From the NCBI GenBank assembly GCA_902527265.1, contig CABZNY010000003.1, forward strand, positions 1 through 64,000: a stretch of 64,000 nt of DNA, written 5' to 3'. A model generated the notes under the pieces. That model worked only from the letters and a program-made list of their open reading frames with translations, searched no databases and was not told the DNA's origin. The stretch comes from an uncultured Pelagibacteraceae bacterium (GTDB taxonomy: Bacteria > Pseudomonadota > Alphaproteobacteria > Pelagibacterales > Pelagibacteraceae). Numbering within the stretch: the first letter of the stretch is position 1; each line of letters opens with the position of its first letter. Shown piece after piece: positions 59,178 through 64,000 of the stretch. Position numbers and translations under genes: made by a program.

Positions 59178-59210
59178 TTATAAGCCCTTTGTTTAACAAA
59201 GGGCTTATAA
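59178..59210 (+). terminator. Long perfect hairpin between binding protein and permease genes
   Basis: ttataagccctttgtttaacaaagggcttataa, arms up to 14-16 bp; no strong T tract on + side. Confidence 0.75.
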
Positions 59211-59228
59211 GTATAAATATTTCTTAAA

Positions 59229-60212
59229 TTGATAAAGTATTTTTTCAAACGTCTGATCCAGTCAGTAATAGTGATGCTTGTTGTATCATTTGTTTCGTTT
59301 TCTTTATTTAACTTTGTGGGTGATCCAATCAACAATATGGTTGGTGAAGAAACTTCTGATGAAGAAAGAGCAGAATTAAGAGAAACTCTTGGACTTACCG
59401 ATCCAATACATATTCAATTTTCAAGGTTTGTAGTTAATGCTTCTAAAGGAGAATTTGGAATTTCATATCAGTTAAGAAGACCAGTTTCAGAATTAATTAT
59501 TGAAAGATTACCAGCAACTATGGAATTAGTTTTAATTTCTGCGTTAATTGCATTAGTTTCAGGAACATTATTAGGAGTGTACACAGGTATAAATAGAAAA
59601 GGTTTTTTGAGTGATTTTATATTGGCCATATCTCTTTTGGGAGTATCACTTCCAACCTTTGTAATTGGTATACTTTTTATTTATTTATTTGCAGTAATTT
59701 TAGGTGTGCTACCATCCTTTGGAAGAGGAGAGGTGATTGACCTAGGTTTTTGGACTACAGGACTTTTAACAGTTTCAGGATTAAAAGCCATTATACTTCC
59801 CTCTGTAACACTAAGTCTCTTTCAAATGACTTATATAATTAGGTTAGTAAGAGCCGAGATGATGGAAATATTACAAACTGATTATATAAAATTTGCTAGA
59901 GCTCGAGGTATAAGTGAAAAAAGTATCAATTTTAAACACGCACTAAAAAATGGATTAATTCCTGTAATAACTATAGCAGGAATAAATATAGGCACATTAG
60001 TTGCTTTCTCAATTATTACCGAAACCGTTTTTCAATGGCCAGGTATGGGCTTTTTATTTATTCAGGCAGTTCAATTCGTAGATATACCAATTATGTCAGC
60101 TTATTTAGTATTTATAGCTTTTGTATTTGTGATGATAAATTTCATTGTAGATATTCTATATTATTTTATTGATCCAAGAATTCGAGTTAAAGGGGATGCT
60201 ACAAGTGGATAA
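59229..60212 (+). CDS. DppB/OppB-type permease
   Basis: YFFKRLIQSVIVMLVVSFVSFSLF, RPVSELIIERLPATMELVLISALIAL, DYIKFARARGISEKSINFKHALKNGLIPVIT; TTG start. Confidence 0.94.
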   Translation: MIKYFFKRLIQSVIVMLVVSFVSFSLFNFVGDPINNMVGEETSDEERAELRETLGLTDPIHIQFSRFVVNASKGEFGISYQLRRPVSELIIERLPATMELVLISALIALVSGTLLGVYTGINRKGFLSDFILAISLLGVSLPTFVIGILFIYLFAVILGVLPSFGRGEVIDLGFWTTGLLTVSGLKAIILPSVTLSLFQMTYIIRLVRAEMMEILQTDYIKFARARGISEKSINFKHALKNGLIPVITIAGINIGTLVAFSIITETVFQWPGMGFLFIQAVQFVDIPIMSAYLVFIAFVFVMINFIVDILYYFIDPRIRVKGDATSG

Positions 60213-61134
60213 TAAAACACTTAATTCTTGGGAAAGACTAAAAGATAGCGACATTTACTTTAGTTTTATTAAATCTCCAACTGCAATTGTATCGTCAGTA
60301 ATATTATTAGTAATTTTCTTTTGTTCTTTTTTTGTTGAATTTGTTACTCCTCATAACCCATTTGACCCTGCATCATTATCTCTAATGGAAGCTTTTACTC
60401 CTCCTTCTTGGACTGAGGATGGTATGGCAAAATTTATCTTAGGTACAGATGGACAAGGAAGAGATATGCTTTCAACAATTCTCTATGGCTCACGAATTTC
60501 ATTAATAGTTGGTTTCTCAGCAATTATCTTTAGTCTAATATTAGGTGTCTCACTGGGTTTAACAGCAGGTTACTTTGGTGGAAAATATGAAATGATAGTA
60601 ATGAGATTAACAGATGTTCAATTAACAGTACCAAGTATATTAATGGCTCTATTAGTTGATGGTATTGCAAGAGGTATCATCTCCAGAGAAATGCATGATG
60701 AGATGGCAATATATGTTTTAATTTTTGCTATAGGAATTTCAGAGTGGCCTCAATTTGCAAGAGTTTCTCGTGCAGCAACTTTGGTAGAAAAAAATAAAGA
60801 TTATGTTTCAGCTTCATCAATTATAGGCGTTTCAAATTTACTTATTATGTTCAAGCATATACTGCCAAATATCATGAGACCTGTTTTAGTAATTGGCACA
60901 ATTGGTCTAGCTCTTGCTATAATTGCAGAGTCAACATTGAGCTTTTTAGGAGTGGGAGTTCCTCCTACAACACCTTCATTGGGTACTTTAATTAGATTAG
61001 GAAATGATTTTTTATTTTCAGGTGAATGGTGGATAACATTCTTTCCTGCAATATTCTTAGTTATTCTTGCTTTCTCAATTAATTTATTAGGAGATTGGAT
61101 GAGGGATACGCTTAACCCGAGGCTAAAAAAATGA
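60196..61134 (+). CDS. DppC/OppC-type permease
   Basis: LGTDGQGRDMLSTILYGSRISLIVGFSAII, DYVSASSIIGVSNLLIMFKHILPNIMRP, ESTLSFLGVGVPPTTPSLGTLI; start ATG 60196 or GTG 60205. Confidence 0.93.
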   Translation: MLQVDNKTLNSWERLKDSDIYFSFIKSPTAIVSSVILLVIFFCSFFVEFVTPHNPFDPASLSLMEAFTPPSWTEDGMAKFILGTDGQGRDMLSTILYGSRISLIVGFSAIIFSLILGVSLGLTAGYFGGKYEMIVMRLTDVQLTVPSILMALLVDGIARGIISREMHDEMAIYVLIFAIGISEWPQFARVSRAATLVEKNKDYVSASSIIGVSNLLIMFKHILPNIMRPVLVIGTIGLALAIIAESTLSFLGVGVPPTTPSLGTLIRLGNDFLFSGEWWITFFPAIFLVILAFSINLLGDWMRDTLNPRLKK

Positions 61135-62813
61135 CTTTTTTAAAAATAAATAATTTGAGCGTCGACTATAAAATGAGAAAAGAAACAGTAAATGCTGCAA
61201 AAAATATAAATATAGACATTAAAAAAGGTGAAATAGTTGGATTAGTCGGAGAGTCTGGTTCTGGAAAAAGTACTGTCGCTAATGCGATTGTAAATTTAAT
61301 TGATGAACCAGGTAAAGTTTCAAGTGGATCAATATTGATGGGAGAAACAAATATCAGCGAAAATCCAGAGACAATTGTTCAGTATCGAGGAAAAAAAATT
61401 GGATTAATATTTCAAGATCCTCAAACCTCTTTAAATCCAATCTTAACAATTGGTGAACAACTTATAGAAACAATACAAACTCATTTAAACCTAAGTTCTG
61501 ATGATGCAAAAAATAAAGCAATTAATCTATTAAAAGAGGTAGGGATCAAGGATGCCAAAAAAAGATTTTATAATTACCCTCACCAATTTTCTGGTGGCAT
61601 GAGACAAAGAGTTGTTATTTCTCTTGCTTTATGTTGCGAGCCTGAGTTATTAATTGCAGATGAACCAACTACAGCACTAGATGTTTCTATTCAGTCTCAA
61701 ATTCTTGAATTAATAAAAAGATTAACAAAAGAGAGAAACTTAGCTGTAATACTTATTACTCACGATATGGGAGTTATCGCTGAAACTACAGATAGAGTGG
61801 CTGTAATGAAAAATGGAGACTTAGTTGAAATAGGTTTAACCAAACAGATATTGGTTGAGCCTAAAGAAAAATACACAAAAAGCTTAGTTAGCTCTGTACC
61901 ACCGACTAATAAAAAAATATCTAGATTTACAATAATTGAAAAAGAGAACGTTAATAATCAAAATAATAACATTAAAATATTAAATAGGTGGTCCAAAAAG
62001 ATAATTGTTGATCAAAATTTAATAGAAATTAAAAACTTGAGTAAGTCTTTTGATGATAGTTTTTTCACTGAGAATACAAAGAATTCTGTAATGGCTGTAG
62101 ATGATGTCTCACTAAATATAAAAGAAGGACAGTCTTTTGGCTTAGTTGGTGAAAGTGGAAGTGGCAAAACAACAATAGCAAAAATGGTTGTTAATTTGTT
62201 TAAGCCTAGTTCTGGAGATATTTATTTTGACAGTGTTAATGTTACCAAAATTAAAAAAAACAAAGATCTACTTAAATTTAGAAAACAAATTCAAATGATA
62301 TTTCAGGATCCATTTTCTTCATTAAATGGAAGACTAAAAGTAAAGGAAATTATTGCAGAGCCTATTAAACTTCATAATCCAGATATAAAATCTAGTGATT
62401 TAGATAGTTATATTCATGATTTATTAGAGTCTGTTGAATTAACTCAACAGTCTGCAATCAGATATCCCCATGAATTTTCGGGGGGACAAAGACAAAGAAT
62501 ATCAATAGCAAGGGCACTAGCAACCCAACCAAGACTTCTTGTGTGCGATGAACCTACATCAGCATTAGACGTGAGCATTCAAGCTCAAATACTAAACTTA
62601 TTAAAAGATCTTCAAGAACAGTTAAATCTTACTATTTTATTTATAAGCCACGATTTACCGGTTGTTAGACAAATGTGTGATAAAATAGCTGTGCTTAAAG
62701 ATGGAAAATTATGTGAGGTGTCTGAAACAGAAGAGTTGTTTAAGAATCCTAAACATAATTATACTAAGGAACTACTAAAATTAATGCCTAAAATTGAATC
62801 AATTTATAACTAA
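61131..62813 (+). CDS. Fused tandem ABC ATP-binding protein (DppD-DppF / YejF-like)
   Basis: Two Walker A motifs (GESGSGKSTVANAI, GESGSGKTTIAKMV) and two signatures (FSGGMRQRVVIS, FSGGQRQRISIA). Confidence 0.96.
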   Translation: MTFLKINNLSVDYKMRKETVNAAKNINIDIKKGEIVGLVGESGSGKSTVANAIVNLIDEPGKVSSGSILMGETNISENPETIVQYRGKKIGLIFQDPQTSLNPILTIGEQLIETIQTHLNLSSDDAKNKAINLLKEVGIKDAKKRFYNYPHQFSGGMRQRVVISLALCCEPELLIADEPTTALDVSIQSQILELIKRLTKERNLAVILITHDMGVIAETTDRVAVMKNGDLVEIGLTKQILVEPKEKYTKSLVSSVPPTNKKISRFTIIEKENVNNQNNNIKILNRWSKKIIVDQNLIEIKNLSKSFDDSFFTENTKNSVMAVDDVSLNIKEGQSFGLVGESGSGKTTIAKMVVNLFKPSSGDIYFDSVNVTKIKKNKDLLKFRKQIQMIFQDPFSSLNGRLKVKEIIAEPIKLHNPDIKSSDLDSYIHDLLESVELTQQSAIRYPHEFSGGQRQRISIARALATQPRLLVCDEPTSALDVSIQAQILNLLKDLQEQLNLTILFISHDLPVVRQMCDKIAVLKDGKLCEVSETEELFKNPKHNYTKELLKLMPKIESIYN

Positions 62814-62825
62814 AAGGAGAAAACT

Positions 62826-63218
62826 ATGACAATATTTAAAAAAATTTCTGAAAATGAGGCTACTGGTAAAGTAAAAGAAATTTTTGATGAAATAAAAGAA
62901 GCACGACAGATAACCGAAATTCCAAATTTTTGGAAAACTATGGCTAATAGTCCAGAAACATTAGAAAGAACCTGGAGATCATTACAACAAGTAATGGGAA
63001 AAGGTGAATTAGATCCTGCTGTAAAGGAACTTATTTATGTTGCAGTTTCAATTACTAACAATTGTGAATATTGTATTAAATCTCATTCTCTAGCTGCCAG
63101 AAAAAAAGGTGCGACAGATGGAATGATAAACGAAATGATCGCAATTGTCGGGATGGCAAATGAAACAAATCGTTTAGTTGAAGGTTATCAAGTAGAAGTA
63201 GACGACTTTTTAAAATAA
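62826..63218 (+). CDS. Carboxymuconolactone decarboxylase / AhpD-like protein
   Basis: ELIYVAVSITNNCEYCIKSHSLAARKKGATDGMINEM (ExxxxxxxxxxCxxCxxxH-type motif); SD aaaggag. Confidence 0.92.
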   Translation: MTIFKKISENEATGKVKEIFDEIKEARQITEIPNFWKTMANSPETLERTWRSLQQVMGKGELDPAVKELIYVAVSITNNCEYCIKSHSLAARKKGATDGMINEMIAIVGMANETNRLVEGYQVEVDDFLK

Positions 63219-63219
63219 A

Positions 63220-63564
63220 ATGAATTTTGATTTTGTTTACAAAATATGCACAAAATCTGAGTGGAGTGAGGCAAAACAAAATAATATTTTTAAAGGCACT
63301 GCATTAGATTTAAAAGATGGTTATATCCATTTTTCAGATAAAGATCAGGTCAAGGAAACACTAAATAAGTTTTATCTTAATCAAACTAATTTAATAATTC
63401 TTAAAGTGGATGCTCTAAAATTAAAAAATCTTGTTTGGGAGCAATCAACTGATGGCAACATGTTTCCACATTTATACTCAGATCTAGATTTAGATTTTGT
63501 AGTTAAAAAATATATTATTGATTTAAAAGATGACGGTAAGCATGATCTACCAGATGAACTTTAA
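63220..63564 (+). CDS. DUF952-family protein
   Basis: FVYKICTKSEWSEAKQNNIFKGTALDLKDGYIHFSDKDQVKETLNKFY, DGNMFPHLYSDL. Confidence 0.88.
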   Translation: MNFDFVYKICTKSEWSEAKQNNIFKGTALDLKDGYIHFSDKDQVKETLNKFYLNQTNLIILKVDALKLKNLVWEQSTDGNMFPHLYSDLDLDFVVKKYIIDLKDDGKHDLPDEL

Positions 63565-63567
63565 TAT

Positions 63568-63903
63568 TCAATTTGATTTTCCGACTAAATTAACGATTAA
63601 AACTCCAGATATAATTAGTATTAGACCTATTATTGTAAAAAAGTCAGGGATTTGGTTAAATTTATAAATTCCCACAATAGAAGTAGCTATTATACATAAG
63701 CCTGCAAATGAAGCATAAGTTACGCCAACAGGAATAGTTTTCATAACTAAAGACAGAGTATACATGCAAGCAACTATTGTTATTGCTGTAAAGACACTCG
63801 GTAAAAATATTGTAAAACCATTTGCAGCTTTGGCAAAACCATTTGATGCTGTACCAAGAGCGACTGCAATAATTAAAATTATATAAGCAGTTAAATTACT
63901 CAT
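63568..63903 (-). CDS. Small multidrug resistance (SMR/EmrE)-family transporter
   Basis: Four-TM 111 aa; AYIILIIAVALGTASNGFAKAANGFT, YTLSLVMKTIPVGVTYASFAGLCI, GLILIISGVLIVNLVGKS. Confidence 0.9.
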   Translation of the reverse strand: MSNLTAYIILIIAVALGTASNGFAKAANGFTIFLPSVFTAITIVACMYTLSLVMKTIPVGVTYASFAGLCIIATSIVGIYKFNQIPDFFTIIGLILIISGVLIVNLVGKSN

Positions 63904-63951
63904 AATTAAAGAATAATATATCCTTAATTAATATCTACAAACTTTTCTAAT

Positions 63952-64000
63952 TTATTTAATTGTTATAGGACCGACCATTCCACTTTCGTAGTGACCAGGA
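63952..64000 (-). CDS. C-terminal fragment of a cupredoxin-like copper protein (truncated by window edge)
   Basis: Own minus-strand translation ...PGHYESGMVGPITIK*, like the copper-loop C-terminus (C-x-PGH-x-x-x-GM-x-G) of plastocyanin/pseudoazurin-type proteins. Confidence 0.6.
   Translation of the reverse strand, partial: PGHYESGMVGPITIK

Noticed and set aside
61131-62813. Long ATPase as a possible assembly fusion artefact
   Set aside because: Fused DppD-DppF/YejF-type ATPases are an established architecture and both domains are complete.
1-64000. tRNA, rRNA, CRISPR arrays, IS elements or prophage genes
   Set aside because: No tRNA T-loop/cloverleaf pattern, no rRNA segment, no regularly spaced direct repeats, no transposase, integrase or phage proteins recognised; a tRNAscan/CRISPR search would be needed to exclude small elements.

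Overview
AT-rich, very gene-dense bacterial chromosome segment, most likely a SAR11/Pelagibacterales-type alphaproteobacterium (inferred from composition, gene content and minimal intergenic space; not tested by search). I call about 65 protein-coding genes. No rRNA, tRNA, CRISPR array or transposase was recognised. Layout: (i) housekeeping start: AsmA-like fragment, tyrS, anmK, hydrolase; (ii) SUF Fe-S assembly operon iscR-sufB-C-D-S-U-T-A, with a near-consensus IscR box upstream of iscR; (iii) glnA; (iv) a long accessory-looking block (about 13-51 kb) for carbohydrate, cyclitol and sugar-acid catabolism. It holds 4 Gfo/Idh/MocA oxidoreductases, 3 D-2-hydroxyacid dehydrogenases, 3 SDRs, IolE and IolD homologues, a CUT2 ABC importer, a CUT1 ABC importer, a TRAP importer, UxaA-type and IlvD/Edd-type dehydratases, an enolase-superfamily dehydratase, an SMP-30 lactonase and an FAH-type hydrolase; (v) ppc, ccdA, a gamma-butyrobetaine-hydroxylase-like oxygenase, an IMPase, and a peptide-type (Dpp/Opp) ABC importer; (vi) a partial cupredoxin at the right edge. 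Main leads: a candidate non-phosphorylative deoxysugar (L-fucose-like) pathway at 46.9-51.5 kb; an incomplete or re-routed inositol pathway (iolE/iolD without iolB/iolC); GC-rich stem-loops directly after all four solute-binding-protein genes; an IscR type-1 box; a ROK kinase lacking the zinc-binding Cys motif; a eukaryote-like DUF1907/C11orf54 homologue; and an un-tracked 45-aa basic ORF downstream of glnA.
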